DNA of 64,000 nt from an uncultured Agathobaculum sp. (GTDB lineage Bacteria; Bacillota; Clostridia; Oscillospirales; Butyricicoccaceae), in NCBI RefSeq assembly GCF_944380975.1, contig NZ_CALWJK010000006.1, positions 1-64,000 of the forward strand, in the 5' to 3' direction. The notes under the pieces were generated by a model that saw only the letters and a program-made list of their open reading frames with translations, was not told the origin of the DNA and searched no databases. Within the stretch, counting starts at the first letter, position 1, and every line of letters starts with the position of its first letter. The translations under genes and the position numbers were made by a program. Of the stretch, positions 30,120 to 39,331 are shown one piece after another.

Positions 30120-31325
30120 TCACTTTTCGTATTTTTCCGCCATTTGCTGGCTGATGAACTGGCGCGCGGTGCGCGGAGAGCGCCCATTGCGGCGCAGCGC
30201 GAAGCGCTCCGCCAGCAGATGCAGCTGATCCTCAGGCAGCGCAAGACCGCTTTCCGCAGCAAGCTGGTCAACAATGTACAGATATTCGTCCTTATCCGGT
30301 ACGGAGAAAGTGATCTCCAGACCGAACCGGTCGGACAGCGAGGTGACGGTTTCCAGACTGTCGCGCACGCGCACTTCGTCGCCCTCACGATCGGCAAAGC
30401 TTTCGCGGATGAGGTGGCGGCGGTTGCTGGTTGCATAAATGACCAGGTTGGCGGGTTTGCCTGCGAGTCCACCCTCGATAAACGCCTTGAGCGCAGCGAA
30501 GTTGTCGTCCTCGCGGCTGAAGGTGAGGTCGTCCAGAAAGACGATGAAGCGGAACGGTGAGCGCAGCGTCTCCGCAAAGATTTTCGGGAAGCAGGTGATG
30601 TGCCGCGGCGACATTTCGATGATCTTGAGGCCGCGCTCGGCATATTCATTGACCACAGCCTTGACGGTCGAGGATTTACCTGTGCCCTTATCACCATACA
30701 GAAGGATGTTGTTGGCTTCGCGCCCGTCAAGGAACGCGCGGGTGTTTTTGAGGATCTGCTGCTTCTGACGTTCGTAGCCGGGCAGGTCGCGCAGACGGAT
30801 GGCGTCAGGATGCACGATCGGGGCGATCGTGCCGTCATCCTGTACGGCAAAGGCAGAGGACTGCGCGAAAAAGCCGTAGCCCTGTGCACGGTAGTAACTG
30901 GCCAGCGCTGCGCCGTCCCGGAAGGGCAGCGGAGACGAGGCGGGGAAGTCCGGCAGGGTCAGCAGCGCGGGCGCATTGTAGCGTCCCGCCGCGGCAGCCT
31001 TGAGTGCCGTGCCATCAATGGCGAGCAGCGCATTGAGTGCTTCAATATCGAGCGTTGCCGCATCGAGCAGCGTGGACGCAGGGGCGGCAAGCGTGTCGGT
31101 CAGAGTGTTCACATCATAGTGGACAGCGTCAAGCAGCGCCTTCGATGCATCGCCGCAGGCATATTGCACGGCGCACAGTGCGCCGTAGGCATCGGCAAAG
31201 CATTCTGCGTTTGCGCCATCCAGAAAGCCCAGCGTCTCCAAATAGGCATGTACCAGCGGATGCTGCTGCAGGCCGCGCAGTGCGGAAAGCGCGTGCAGAC
31301 GCAGGGAAAGGGCGGAAAGTTCCAT
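30120..31325 (-). CDS. DUF815-family AAA-type ATPase
   Basis: A 401-residue protein. The N-terminal 165 residues are Ala/Leu-rich and helical. The ATPase part has Walker A LLYGDKGTGKSS (about 213-224), Walker B FIVFLDDLTF, and a sensor region VIYATSNRRHLI. This matches DUF815, a family of stand-alone AAA proteins with no settled function. ATG 31325 is set by GGAGGGAAC 8 bases upstream; longer in-frame sequence upstream lies over the neighbouring genes and is not coding. The gene is divergent from the DUF3343 gene. Confidence 0.8.
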   Translation of the reverse strand: MELSALSLRLHALSALRGLQQHPLVHAYLETLGFLDGANAECFADAYGALCAVQYACGDASKALLDAVHYDVNTLTDTLAAPASTLLDAATLDIEALNALLAIDGTALKAAAAGRYNAPALLTLPDFPASSPLPFRDGAALASYYRAQGYGFFAQSSAFAVQDDGTIAPIVHPDAIRLRDLPGYERQKQQILKNTRAFLDGREANNILLYGDKGTGKSSTVKAVVNEYAERGLKIIEMSPRHITCFPKIFAETLRSPFRFIVFLDDLTFSREDDNFAALKAFIEGGLAGKPANLVIYATSNRRHLIRESFADREGDEVRVRDSLETVTSLSDRFGLEITFSVPDKDEYLYIVDQLAAESGLALPEDQLHLLAERFALRRNGRSPRTARQFISQQMAEKYEK

Positions 31326-31388
31326 GGCTGTTCCCTCCAGGGATGAATTTTTGTGCAGCATCAGCATAGCACACTTCAGCACGCTTTT

Positions 31389-31416
31389 CAACATAGCATG
31401 ACAATAGTCTATGTTG
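31389..31416. repeat. Inverted repeat upstream of the DUF3343 gene
   Basis: CAACATAG (31389-31396) and CTATGTTG (31409-31416) are perfectly inverted with a 12-base spacer, ending at the GGAGGGA ribosome site. Operator or leader hairpin; the right arm abuts the ribosome site. Confidence 0.35.
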
Positions 31417-31431
31417 GAGGGAGAGTCAGCA

Positions 31432-31671
31432 ATGAGCCAATATGCTCTTATGATATGCCGCAGCCAGACCGAAGCGGTCGGCCTGCGGCGCCATTTGGGA
31501 CAGATGGGAGTACCGGGCGAGGTGGTGCGTCCGCCGCGGCATGCACGCACGGATTCCTGTAGCTGGGCGGTGCGCATCGGCGCGCAGCACTCAGAGGAAG
31601 CGCTCCGCCGGATGCGGCAGCTGGGCATCTCGCCTTGTCGTGTCATACCGGACGAGGGGGCGAGCGTATGA
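31432..31671 (+). CDS. DUF3343 small protein (putative sulfur/selenium carrier)
   Basis: A 79-residue protein (MSQYALMICRSQTEAVGLRR start) fitting DUF3343, a family described as putative Se/S carrier-like and usually next to a cysteine desulfurase. Three Cys residues are visible (CRS, DSCSW, SPCRV). GGAGGGA precedes ATG 31432. Its stop overlaps the start of the cysteine desulfurase gene (ATGA), so the pair is translationally coupled. No selD or selA is in the window, so sulfur rather than selenium transfer is possible. Confidence 0.7.
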   Translation: MSQYALMICRSQTEAVGLRRHLGQMGVPGEVVRPPRHARTDSCSWAVRIGAQHSEEALRRMRQLGISPCRVIPDEGASV

Positions 31672-32795
31672 TCTATTTGGATAACGCAGCAACCACCCTG
31701 CACAAGCCGCGTGCAGTGGATGAAGCGATGCGCCGCACGATGCATGCGGCGGCGGGCTATGCGCGCGGCGGCTATGCGGCTGCGATGCGCGCAGGGGAGA
31801 CCGTATACGCCTGCCGGGAGCAGGCGGCGGCGCTCTTCGGGGTGCAGGACCCGGCACGCGTGGTGTTCACGATGAACGCCACACACGCGCTCAATCTGGC
31901 GATCCATGCGCTGGCGCAGCCGGAAACGCGCGTCGTGGTCAGCGGCTATGAGCACAACGCGGTCATGCGGCCGCTTGCGCTGCGGGGCATCGAGCCGGTT
32001 GTGCTGGATACGCCGCTGTGGGACGGGGAGGCGATGGTGCAGAGGGCAAAGCAGGCGCTGGAAGATGGGGCGGAGTTGTTTATCCTCAACCATGTGTCCA
32101 ATGTGTTCGGCTTTGTCACACCGTTTGAACAAATCGCAGACCTGCTGGATGCGGCGGGCGTTTCGCTCATCCTGGATGCATCACAGTCCGCGGGCATCAT
32201 CCAGATCGACGTGCGGCGGCATCCGTGTCTGGCGGCGGTCTGCATGCCGGGGCACAAGGGGTTGTACGGCCCACAGGGCACGGGCATCCTGCTGGCACTC
32301 GATGACCGGATCACAGCGCATCCGCTGCTGGCGGGCGGCACAGGAAGCCGTTCGGAGGAAATGCAGCAGCCGGACTTCCTGCCGGACGCTCTGGAAAGCG
32401 GCACACCCAATGTGCCGGGCATTGCGGGGCTGTCCGCTGGGCTGGCATTTGTGCGGTCGGTCGGCCCGGTAAATATTCTGGCGCATGAGCAACACCTGAT
32501 GCGTGAATTTGTCCGTGCATTGGAACAGGAAAAGCGCATCGAGTGCTTTTCTCATCCCGGTCAAACCGGGGTTTTGTCTGTGCGCGTGCACGGCGCTGCC
32601 TGCGAAGCGGTGGCGGAAACCCTTGCGCGGCAGGGCGTTGCCGTGCGTGCGGGTCTGCATTGCGCGCCGCTTGCGCACCGCACCGCAGGCACAGAGGAGA
32701 GCGGTACGATCCGCTTTTCGCTCTCGTTTTACTCGACAGCGCACCAGCTGGAGCATGCTGCCGAGCTGCTGTGCCAAACCGTAAAAAATCTGTGA
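31668..32795 (+). CDS. Class V aminotransferase, cysteine desulfurase-like
   Basis: A 375-residue PLP enzyme. It opens with the class V start MIYLDNAATTLHKPRAVDEA, has His/Asp positions (GYEHNAVMRP; LILDASQSAG), the PLP-binding Lys in MPGHKGLYGPQGTG and the active-site Cys in RAGLHCAPLAHR, which fits group II desulfurases (SufS/CsdB type). It would release sulfur, or selenium from selenocysteine, for transfer to an acceptor, probably the DUF3343 protein encoded just before it. No sufBCD genes are nearby, so it is unlikely to be the main Fe-S desulfurase. Confidence 0.85.
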   Translation: MIYLDNAATTLHKPRAVDEAMRRTMHAAAGYARGGYAAAMRAGETVYACREQAAALFGVQDPARVVFTMNATHALNLAIHALAQPETRVVVSGYEHNAVMRPLALRGIEPVVLDTPLWDGEAMVQRAKQALEDGAELFILNHVSNVFGFVTPFEQIADLLDAAGVSLILDASQSAGIIQIDVRRHPCLAAVCMPGHKGLYGPQGTGILLALDDRITAHPLLAGGTGSRSEEMQQPDFLPDALESGTPNVPGIAGLSAGLAFVRSVGPVNILAHEQHLMREFVRALEQEKRIECFSHPGQTGVLSVRVHGAACEAVAETLARQGVAVRAGLHCAPLAHRTAGTEESGTIRFSLSFYSTAHQLEHAAELLCQTVKNL

Positions 32796-32894
32796 ATACG
32801 CTATACAGGGGACGGGATTTGTGGTAGTATAAATAAGGAAAAAATCTGCCTTTCGCACAAAGAAAGGCTGTGAATTTACAGGACAGGTGGCTTT

Positions 32895-33794
32895 ATGGAG
32901 GCTTTTCAAAACATTTTCATTCCGCCCCTTCAGAATTTCGACCTGCTTTCGTCGCTCAAGAGCGGGATTGCATCTTTGCAAACCGCAGGACCGACGGACG
33001 TGGTCGATATTCTGATTGTAGCCTACATCATCTACCGCATGATGAAGCTGCTCAAGGACACCAGCGCGGCACGGCTGGCCAAGGGTATCCTTGTGCTGGC
33101 GCTCGTGATGCTGCTGGCAAGCTGGTTCGGGCTGACATCGATTTCCTATATTCTGCGCACGGCGGTATACTATGCGCCGTTTGTGCTGGTCATCATTTTC
33201 CAGCCCGAGCTGCGCCGTCTGCTGGAGCAGCTGGGCAAGGGCAACCTGAGCCGTCTGCTCGTTCCGGCGAACGATCCGGATGAGATCGAGGCGGCAATCA
33301 ACGCAACGGTTTCGGCCTGCGCGGATATGTCCAAGACCAAAACCGGCGTTCTGATTGTGTTCGAGCGAAAGGAGCGCTTGGGAGAGATCGCCGCGACCGG
33401 CACGCAGCTGGACGCCGACCCTTCGCCCGAGCTGCTCAAGAACATCTTTTTCAAAAACAGTCCGCTGCATGACGGCGCGCTGATTATGCGCGCAGGTAAA
33501 ATCTATGCGGCCGGCTGTGTGCTGCCGCTTTCGGGCAGCCAGACCCTATCGCGCGATCTGGGTACGCGGCACCGTGCTGCGGTCGGCATGAGCGAATCGT
33601 CCGACAGTGTGTTGGTCGTTGTCTCCGAGGAAACGGGCGCGATCTCGGTTGCCATCGGCGGCATGCTCAAACGGCACTTGTCGCCTGAAGTGCTCAAGAA
33701 GGTGCTTGAATCCGAATTGCTGGAGCCGGATAAGCCGGATAAGCGCCGCATTTCTTCCCTTCGGAACATCTGGAAGGGAGGTGCGAGCAAGTGA
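32895..33794 (+). CDS. cdaA: Diadenylate cyclase CdaA
   Basis: A 299-residue membrane enzyme that makes c-di-AMP from two ATP. Three hydrophobic helices lie in the first 110 residues, then the DAC domain with the catalytic motifs DGALIMR and GTRHRAAVG, plus SEETGAISVA. The short linker and C-terminal tail match CdaA of Firmicutes. It overlaps cdaR by 4 bp (GTGA), the conserved cdaA-cdaR pair for cell-wall and potassium homeostasis. glmM, which often follows in Bacillus, is not here. Confidence 0.95.
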   Translation: MEAFQNIFIPPLQNFDLLSSLKSGIASLQTAGPTDVVDILIVAYIIYRMMKLLKDTSAARLAKGILVLALVMLLASWFGLTSISYILRTAVYYAPFVLVIIFQPELRRLLEQLGKGNLSRLLVPANDPDEIEAAINATVSACADMSKTKTGVLIVFERKERLGEIAATGTQLDADPSPELLKNIFFKNSPLHDGALIMRAGKIYAAGCVLPLSGSQTLSRDLGTRHRAAVGMSESSDSVLVVVSEETGAISVAIGGMLKRHLSPEVLKKVLESELLEPDKPDKRRISSLRNIWKGGASK

Positions 33795-35155
33795 AGCAGT
33801 TTACGAAAAAGCATGATATCTGGCTGCGCTTGCTGTCGCTTTTGCTTGCGTTTGTTTTGTGGATCGTGGTGCGTGATATTGAGAACCCGAGCAAGCAGAC
33901 CACCATCCGTGATGTAGAGGTCAAGCTGAGCGGTACGGAACAGCTGATGAACAACTACGGCCTTTCCGTAATTGAGTATACCAACACGATCGACGTAGAG
34001 GTCGAGGGTCCGAACAACGAGATTACCGACAGCACGTTCCGCAAGAAGGTCAGCGCAACCATTGACGTTTCGGATATTACGGACGGCGCGGGTGAATACG
34101 CGCTGACACCGCAGATCGTCACCGGCAGCTATAATGTCGATCCGGTGCGCACCGAGCCGACGACAGTGCGCGTGCTGGTGGATAAGGTGACAACCGCAAG
34201 TGTGCCGGTTCGTGTGGAAACAACGGGAACCGTGGCAGATGGCAGCCGTGCGGGTACGCCCGAGCCGACCACGACCAAGGAAGTCACGATTTCCGGACCG
34301 GAAGCGGAATTGCAGGAAGTGGCGTATGCATATGGCACGATTGACGTAACCGGCAAGTCCTCCACCTTCACCGGGGACTGCAGCATCGCACTGTATAATG
34401 ACGCGGGTGAGCCGATCACCGGCACGCATGTGACGTGCCAGACCGATACGATCACAGTACGTGTGCCGATCTATCCGGTGGAAAGCGTGCCGCTGACGGT
34501 TTCGCTGACCGACGGCGAGACCCTCAAGGAAGAACAGGTAGACGTCAGCATCAATCCGCCTTCGATCACACTGATCGGTGACCAAAAGACGCTGGCTGGT
34601 ATCACGGAGATCAACCTTGGCACCATCGCTTTGGATGATGCGCGCACCGGCGTTCCGGTAGAAATGGAGATCCCGCTGCCAGAGGGCGTGCGGCTGGACA
34701 GCGGTCAGCCATCGACCGCAGAGGTGACGATCAGCGTCAAGGAGGAGGAGAGTGTCTCCACTCGCAAAGTACAGGTGACCAAATTTGTGCCGACTGATAC
34801 AGCGCAGGAGGAGACCCCATATTCGGTCAGCGTGCTGACCGAGTCGGTCGAGATTGAGCTGCGCGGCAGCGAAAGCGCGCTGGAGCAGGTAGATGTAAAT
34901 AGTCTGTCGATTGGCTTGACCTTTGATTCCGTGTCGCTCGGTCTGGGCACCCATAAGGTCAAGGGTCAGGTGGCCGCGACCGGACTGCCCGCCGGCGTGA
35001 CGCTGGTCGGCAGCGACGCAGAGGTCGAAATCGAGATCACCGGACCGGGCGGCGAGGAAGCAGTCACGCCGCCGGAGGAAAACGATCCGGCACAGGACGG
35101 CGAGGCGCAGGATACTGATGCTGCGCCGTCGGAGGAAGGCGGAGACGGCACATGA
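33791..35155 (+). CDS. cdaR: CdaR (YbbR-domain regulator of CdaA)
   Basis: A 454-residue protein with one N-terminal membrane helix (about 10-27, LRLLSLLLAFVLWIVV) followed by four YbbR beta-domains outside the cell (about 45-115, 125-210, 220-300, 310-400) and an acidic Pro/Glu tail. CdaR modulates CdaA activity through their membrane parts. The GTG start overlaps the cdaA stop. Its own stop overlaps the start of the next gene (ATGA), so the downstream flavoprotein is coupled to it, an arrangement I do not know from Bacillus. Confidence 0.9.
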   Translation: MKQFTKKHDIWLRLLSLLLAFVLWIVVRDIENPSKQTTIRDVEVKLSGTEQLMNNYGLSVIEYTNTIDVEVEGPNNEITDSTFRKKVSATIDVSDITDGAGEYALTPQIVTGSYNVDPVRTEPTTVRVLVDKVTTASVPVRVETTGTVADGSRAGTPEPTTTKEVTISGPEAELQEVAYAYGTIDVTGKSSTFTGDCSIALYNDAGEPITGTHVTCQTDTITVRVPIYPVESVPLTVSLTDGETLKEEQVDVSINPPSITLIGDQKTLAGITEINLGTIALDDARTGVPVEMEIPLPEGVRLDSGQPSTAEVTISVKEEESVSTRKVQVTKFVPTDTAQEETPYSVSVLTESVEIELRGSESALEQVDVNSLSIGLTFDSVSLGLGTHKVKGQVAATGLPAGVTLVGSDAEVEIEITGPGGEEAVTPPEENDPAQDGEAQDTDAAPSEEGGDGT

Positions 35156-36738
35156 GTTTGATGGTGAGCAATATCCGCCTGCCGTTTGACGTGCCGGAGG
35201 AGCAGGCGCTGGCGGAGGCGCGGCGCCTGACCGGCCTTGTGTCCGATGATACACAGGCCGCTGTTTACCGCGTCAGCATTGACGCGCGGCGCGGCAAAAT
35301 CTTTCGCGTCTATTCCGTGCGGCTGGATGCACTCGTGGACGAAAAGGCATTTGCAGAAAAGCTGCAAATGCCCTTCGTGCGTTATAAACCGGATGAAAAA
35401 GCCATAGCGCCCTGCGGCAGCAAGCGGCTGGAACATCGTCCGGTCGTGGTTGGATTGGGGCCTGCGGGTCTGTTTGCCGCGTACACGCTGGCAAAACACG
35501 GCTATGCGCCGCTTGTTTTGGAGCGCGGCGGCGATCTGGACGCGCGCGACCGCGCAGTGCAAGCCTTTTGGGATGGCGGCGCGCTGGACACCGAGAGCAA
35601 TATCCAGTTTGGCGAAGGCGGCGCGGGTGCGTATTCGGACGGCAAGCTGACCACGCGCATTGGCGACCCGCTGTGCGACACGGTGCTGGAAACGCTGGCG
35701 GCGCACGGGGCACCGTCGGATATCGTGAAAAAGGCCAAGCCCCATGTGGGGACGGATATCCTGAAAAATGTGGTGCGCGCCATGCGGCGCGAAATCATTC
35801 GCAACGGCGGTGAAGTGCAGTTTGGCACGCGACTGACCGGCGTTTCGGTCAAAAACGGCGTGCTGCGCGGCGTGCAGGCGGGCGGCGATGAGATCGCCTG
35901 CGAGCGGGCGGTGCTGGCGATCGGCCATTCGGCGCGCGATACCTTTGATGCGCTGCATCAAAACGGGGTATACTTTGAGCCGAAGGCATTTTCGGTCGGC
36001 GTGCGCATTGAGCATCTGCAAAGTGAGATCGACCGCGCGCTGTACGGCAAATACGCGGGGCATCCGCTTTTGCCGCCTGCGGAGTACAACCTGTCCCGCC
36101 GCGAGGGCGGACGAGCCTGTTATTCGTTCTGCATGTGTCCGGGCGGCGTGGTCGTTGCGGCGCAGAGCGAGCAAAATACGGTCGTGACCAACGGCATGAG
36201 CTATCACGCGCGCGACGGCAAAAACGCCAATGCCGCACTGGCGGTATCCGTCGATCCGATGGACTTTGACGACGGCACGCCGTTCGGCGGCGTAGCTTTG
36301 CAGCGACAGATCGAGCGTGCGGCGTTCGCGCAGACCGGTTCGTATCGCGCGCCTTGCCAGCGCGTGGGCGATTTTCTGGCGGGGCGGCCGAGCACGCGCG
36401 CAGGCACGGTACAGCCGAGCTATCCGCTGGGCGTGCAGTTCGGAGAGGCGGCGGCATGCCTGCCGGATTTTGCACAGAACATGCTGCGGGATAGCCTGCC
36501 GTATTTCGGCCGAAAAATCCGCGGTTTTGACGCGGCTGACGCATTGCTGACCGGGCCGGAGACCCGTACTTCTTCTCCGGTGCGCATGAAACGCGGAGAG
36601 GATTTGTTTGGTCTGAGCTGTGAGGGTGTGATCCCGTGCGGTGAGGGCGCAGGCTATGCGGGCGGTATCATGTCCGCGGCGGTGGACGGCATTCGAGCCG
36701 CGTACCGCATTATGGAGGAATACGCGCCGTTTGCGTGA
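35152..36738 (+). CDS. FAD-dependent dehydrogenase-like protein (COG2509 type)
   Basis: A 528-residue flavoprotein. An N-terminal alpha/beta domain of about 95 residues precedes the dinucleotide fold VVVGLGPAGLFAAYTLAK and ERGGDLDARDRAVQAF. Other traits are the NIQFGEGGAGAYSDGKLTTR motif, AIGHSARDTF, a CSYxxC-like part (CYSFCMCPGG) and the FAD-closing GAGYAGGIMSAAVDGIRAA. This is the pattern of the widespread NAD(P)/FAD-dependent oxidoreductases of COG2509, whose substrate is unknown. It is translationally coupled to cdaR. Confidence 0.85.
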   Translation: MSLMVSNIRLPFDVPEEQALAEARRLTGLVSDDTQAAVYRVSIDARRGKIFRVYSVRLDALVDEKAFAEKLQMPFVRYKPDEKAIAPCGSKRLEHRPVVVGLGPAGLFAAYTLAKHGYAPLVLERGGDLDARDRAVQAFWDGGALDTESNIQFGEGGAGAYSDGKLTTRIGDPLCDTVLETLAAHGAPSDIVKKAKPHVGTDILKNVVRAMRREIIRNGGEVQFGTRLTGVSVKNGVLRGVQAGGDEIACERAVLAIGHSARDTFDALHQNGVYFEPKAFSVGVRIEHLQSEIDRALYGKYAGHPLLPPAEYNLSRREGGRACYSFCMCPGGVVVAAQSEQNTVVTNGMSYHARDGKNANAALAVSVDPMDFDDGTPFGGVALQRQIERAAFAQTGSYRAPCQRVGDFLAGRPSTRAGTVQPSYPLGVQFGEAAACLPDFAQNMLRDSLPYFGRKIRGFDAADALLTGPETRTSSPVRMKRGEDLFGLSCEGVIPCGEGAGYAGGIMSAAVDGIRAAYRIMEEYAPFA

Positions 36739-36780
36739 TGCGCGGTGCGAAAGGCAATACTGAGAAATGGAGCGATCAAA

Positions 36781-37194
36781 TTGACCCAGCAGGGAACGAT
36801 CAAAAAGATACTGCCCGGCGGCATGGCGGAAATCGAAGTGACCCGCCGTTCTGCTTGCGGGCATGACTGCGCCAAATGCGGCGGCTGCGGCGGACTGGAG
36901 ACGCAGACGCTGTATGTCACCGCGCGCAACCGTGCGGAAGCGCAGGTGGGCGAGCGCGTGCTGATCGAGGGCGAAACCGGACAGGTGCTCGGCTATGCAG
37001 GACTGGTGTATCTGCTGCCGGTGGTGCTGTTTTTCATCGGTTACGGCGCGGGCAGCGCACTGCAAAAGGGCGCGGGTGTGTCCGCGCTGTGTGGTGGTAT
37101 GCTGTTTGCCGCGGGCATCGTGGCGGCGATCCTTTTCAGCCGTGAGATGAAGCGGAAGAACAGCGTCCCATTTGAAATCACAAAAAAGCTCTGA
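36781..37194 (+). CDS. RseC/SoxR-reducing-system-like membrane protein
   Basis: A 137-residue protein with an N-terminal beta domain, a Cys cluster (ACGHDCAKCGGCGG, about residues 27-40) and two transmembrane helices (about 75-92 and 98-118), as in RseC-family proteins linked to Rnf/SoxR redox systems. The TTG start at 36781 is chosen for the TGGAGCG 9 bases upstream; a GTG at 36745 would add 12 residues but has no ribosome site. It follows the flavoprotein closely and may accept electrons or metals in the same pathway (inference). Confidence 0.75.
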   Translation: MTQQGTIKKILPGGMAEIEVTRRSACGHDCAKCGGCGGLETQTLYVTARNRAEAQVGERVLIEGETGQVLGYAGLVYLLPVVLFFIGYGAGSALQKGAGVSALCGGMLFAAGIVAAILFSREMKRKNSVPFEITKKL

Positions 37195-37233
37195 ATTTTT
37201 TGTGAATTTTTACTGATTTTGTGCCGTTTGCCC

Positions 37234-37262
37234 TTGTGCTATTGGAAAAAGTTCGGTACAAT
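37234..37262 (+). promoter_or_regulatory. Promoter of the DUF5685 gene
   Basis: TTGTGC (37234-37239), 17-bp spacer, TACAAT (37257-37262). Confidence 0.6.
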
Positions 37263-37312
37263 AGGTTGAATACGCAAGGCCGTGCGAAAACACGGCGGGA
37301 AAGGGTTGTGAA

Positions 37313-38197
37313 ATGTTTGGCTTTATCCGTCCGGTGAAGTCCGAGCTGCGGGTCAAAGAGGCTGACCGGTTCCAGCAGGCTTATTGCGGGCTGTGTCATG
37401 CCATCCGCGCACGGTATGGCCGGTTTTATACCCTGTTCCTGAGTTATGACATGACGTTTTTCGCACTTGTGATCGGCTGCGGCGAGGAACAAACCGCGCC
37501 GCCGTGCCGCAAACGGTGCGACGCGCATCCGTTGACGCGCCGTCCGTGCGCCGCACCGGATGAGGCGCTGGAGTTGGCGGCGGATGTGAGCGTGCTGCTC
37601 ACCTATCACAAATTCCGCGACAGTCTGGCCGATGAGAAAGGGCCGAAACGCGTATTGGCGTGGCTGCTGTGCCGTTTGGGACGGCGCGGCTACGAACGCG
37701 CGCGGGCACGCCTGCCCGAGACAGACAGAGAAATGGTGCAGGCGCTTACCGACTTGCAGCAGCTGGAGCGGGAACAATGCGATTCGATGGACCGTGCGGC
37801 GGACGCTTCCGCACGGCTCACTGCGGCGGCCGTGCCGCATACCGGAGACGCGCGTGAGCGCGTGCTTCGGCAGATGTTTTACCACGTCGGACGCTGGATC
37901 TATTTGCTGGATGCCGCACAGGACGTGGCGGAAGATCTGGAACAGGACAATTACAATCCGGTAGCGCTGCGCTACGGCCTGCGCACGTCGGACCTGACAG
38001 AGATAAGACAGCCGCTTGAGCGCACGCTGGAGCGGTCGCTCGCCGATATCTGCATGGCATATGACCTGCTGAATATGGGGCGGGACGCGGATCTGATCCG
38101 CAATATTATTTTTCTGGGTATGCCGCTGGTGACGAAACAGGTGCTGGACGGGACGTACCAAACGAACGGAGGATGGGGCAAACATGGATCCCTATAA
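37313..38197 (+). CDS. DUF5685-family protein
   Basis: A 294-residue mostly helical protein that opens MFGFIRPVKSELRVKEADRF and has a CGLCH motif at about residue 25 plus further Cys (CGEEQTAPPCRKRCDAH) by residue 70, suggesting a metal site. A second conserved part is YHVGRWIYLLDAAQDVAEDL, where the Asp pair resembles a helical metal or prenyl-diphosphate-like site. I assign it to DUF5685 by these features. It overlaps the J-domain gene by 14 bp, so the two are a unit. Function unknown. Confidence 0.7.
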   Translation: MFGFIRPVKSELRVKEADRFQQAYCGLCHAIRARYGRFYTLFLSYDMTFFALVIGCGEEQTAPPCRKRCDAHPLTRRPCAAPDEALELAADVSVLLTYHKFRDSLADEKGPKRVLAWLLCRLGRRGYERARARLPETDREMVQALTDLQQLEREQCDSMDRAADASARLTAAAVPHTGDARERVLRQMFYHVGRWIYLLDAAQDVAEDLEQDNYNPVALRYGLRTSDLTEIRQPLERTLERSLADICMAYDLLNMGRDADLIRNIIFLGMPLVTKQVLDGTYQTNGGWGKHGSL

Positions 38198-38807
38198 GGT
38201 GCTCGGCGTTACGCCGCAGACAAGCGACGACGACGTCAAACGCGCTTACCGCGAGCTGGCGCGAAAGTATCATCCAGACAACTATATCAACAATCCACTT
38301 GCCGATCTGGCGGAGGCCCGTATGAAGGAAATCAACGAGGCTTACGACATGATTATGAACGAGCGCGCGGGCAAAACCTCGTCCGGCGCGTCGGGCGGAC
38401 AGCAGTACAGCGGCGGGCAGCAGTATGGCGGCAGCCAGCAGCAGCGCGCTTATTCGGGCGCAAATGCTTCGCTGTACAGTCAGGTGCGGCAGGCGATCAA
38501 TCAGGGCAATCTGGGTATGGCAGAGGCGCTCTTGCAGCGCGCAAACGGCCGCGACGCTGAATGGTTTTATCTGATGGGCACGGTGTATTATCGCAAGGGC
38601 TGGTATGATGAGGCTGCGCGTGCTTATACACAGGCTTGCCAGATGGACCCGTCCAACATGGAATACCGCACGGCGCTCAACAATCTGAACATGTCGGGCG
38701 GCTATGGCGGTTATCGGCCCATGCAGGAGGCTAATCTGTGCGATTTCTGTGTGCAGCTGGCAGTCTGCAACTGCTGCCTGAATGCCTGCTGCAATGCGGG
38801 ATGCTGA
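38184..38807 (+). CDS. J-domain protein with TPR and Cys-rich tail
   Basis: A 207-residue co-chaperone-like protein. Residues 3-65 are a J domain with the essential HPD (ELARKYHPDNYINNP). A Gly/Ser/Gln/Tyr linker (about 70-95) and two TPR-like helix pairs (about 98-170, WFYLMGTVYYRKGWYDEAAR) follow. The last 22 residues hold eight Cys (CDFCVQLAVCNCCLNACC), which could bind metal or be modified. It overlaps DUF5685 and is followed 1 bp later by a membrane protein. It should recruit DnaK to a specific client; the client is unknown. Confidence 0.85.
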   Translation: MDPYKVLGVTPQTSDDDVKRAYRELARKYHPDNYINNPLADLAEARMKEINEAYDMIMNERAGKTSSGASGGQQYSGGQQYGGSQQQRAYSGANASLYSQVRQAINQGNLGMAEALLQRANGRDAEWFYLMGTVYYRKGWYDEAARAYTQACQMDPSNMEYRTALNNLNMSGGYGGYRPMQEANLCDFCVQLAVCNCCLNACCNAGC

Positions 38808-38808
38808 T

Positions 38809-39315
38809 ATGAATACGAAGGAGATCGCGCGCGGCGGCTTGCTGGCCGCAGCCGCCGTGGCGCTGCTGTATGTAGGCGGGACGGTGACGTATATTGGTCC
38901 GGCGGCCTGCCTGGTGGCGGGCGTTGCTTCGTCTGTGCCGCTTTTGCGGCGTGCGCGGCTGAAAACCGCGGTGACGCTGTATCTGGCTGTGTCCATCCTG
39001 TCCGCGCTGCTGGTGCCGCGCAAGATCGAGGTCGCGGCCTATATCCTGTTTTGCGGCTTGTATCCCATCGTGAAATTCTGCGTGGAGTGCTATGCGCCGC
39101 GCCGCATTCAGGAGGGGATCAAGCTGGCGTATTTTAATGTTTCACTTGTGATAGCCGGTGTGCTGGCGGTGTTTATCTTTTTGCCGCAGTTTGCCCTGAC
39201 CGGCCTGTTTCGGGTTGCGGCGGCTTGGTTTGTCGCCAATATCACATTTGTTATTTATGATGTGGCGTTGTCACGGCTGATCGCATTGCTGCGCAGAAGC
39301 CTGCCGCCCGATTGA
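38809..39315 (+). CDS. Uncharacterised integral membrane protein
   Basis: A 168-residue protein with five or six hydrophobic helices and few charged residues (MNTKEIARGGLLAAAAVALL start; YILFCGLYPIVKFCVECYAP in the middle). The ATG lies one base after the stop of the J-domain gene, so it is translated by re-initiation. The pattern is like small substrate-binding membrane subunits or DUF2232-type proteins, but I cannot place it. It probably works with the two preceding genes. Confidence 0.65.
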   Translation: MNTKEIARGGLLAAAAVALLYVGGTVTYIGPAACLVAGVASSVPLLRRARLKTAVTLYLAVSILSALLVPRKIEVAAYILFCGLYPIVKFCVECYAPRRIQEGIKLAYFNVSLVIAGVLAVFIFLPQFALTGLFRVAAAWFVANITFVIYDVALSRLIALLRRSLPPD

Positions 39316-39331
39316 AAAGGGGAAAAGCAAT

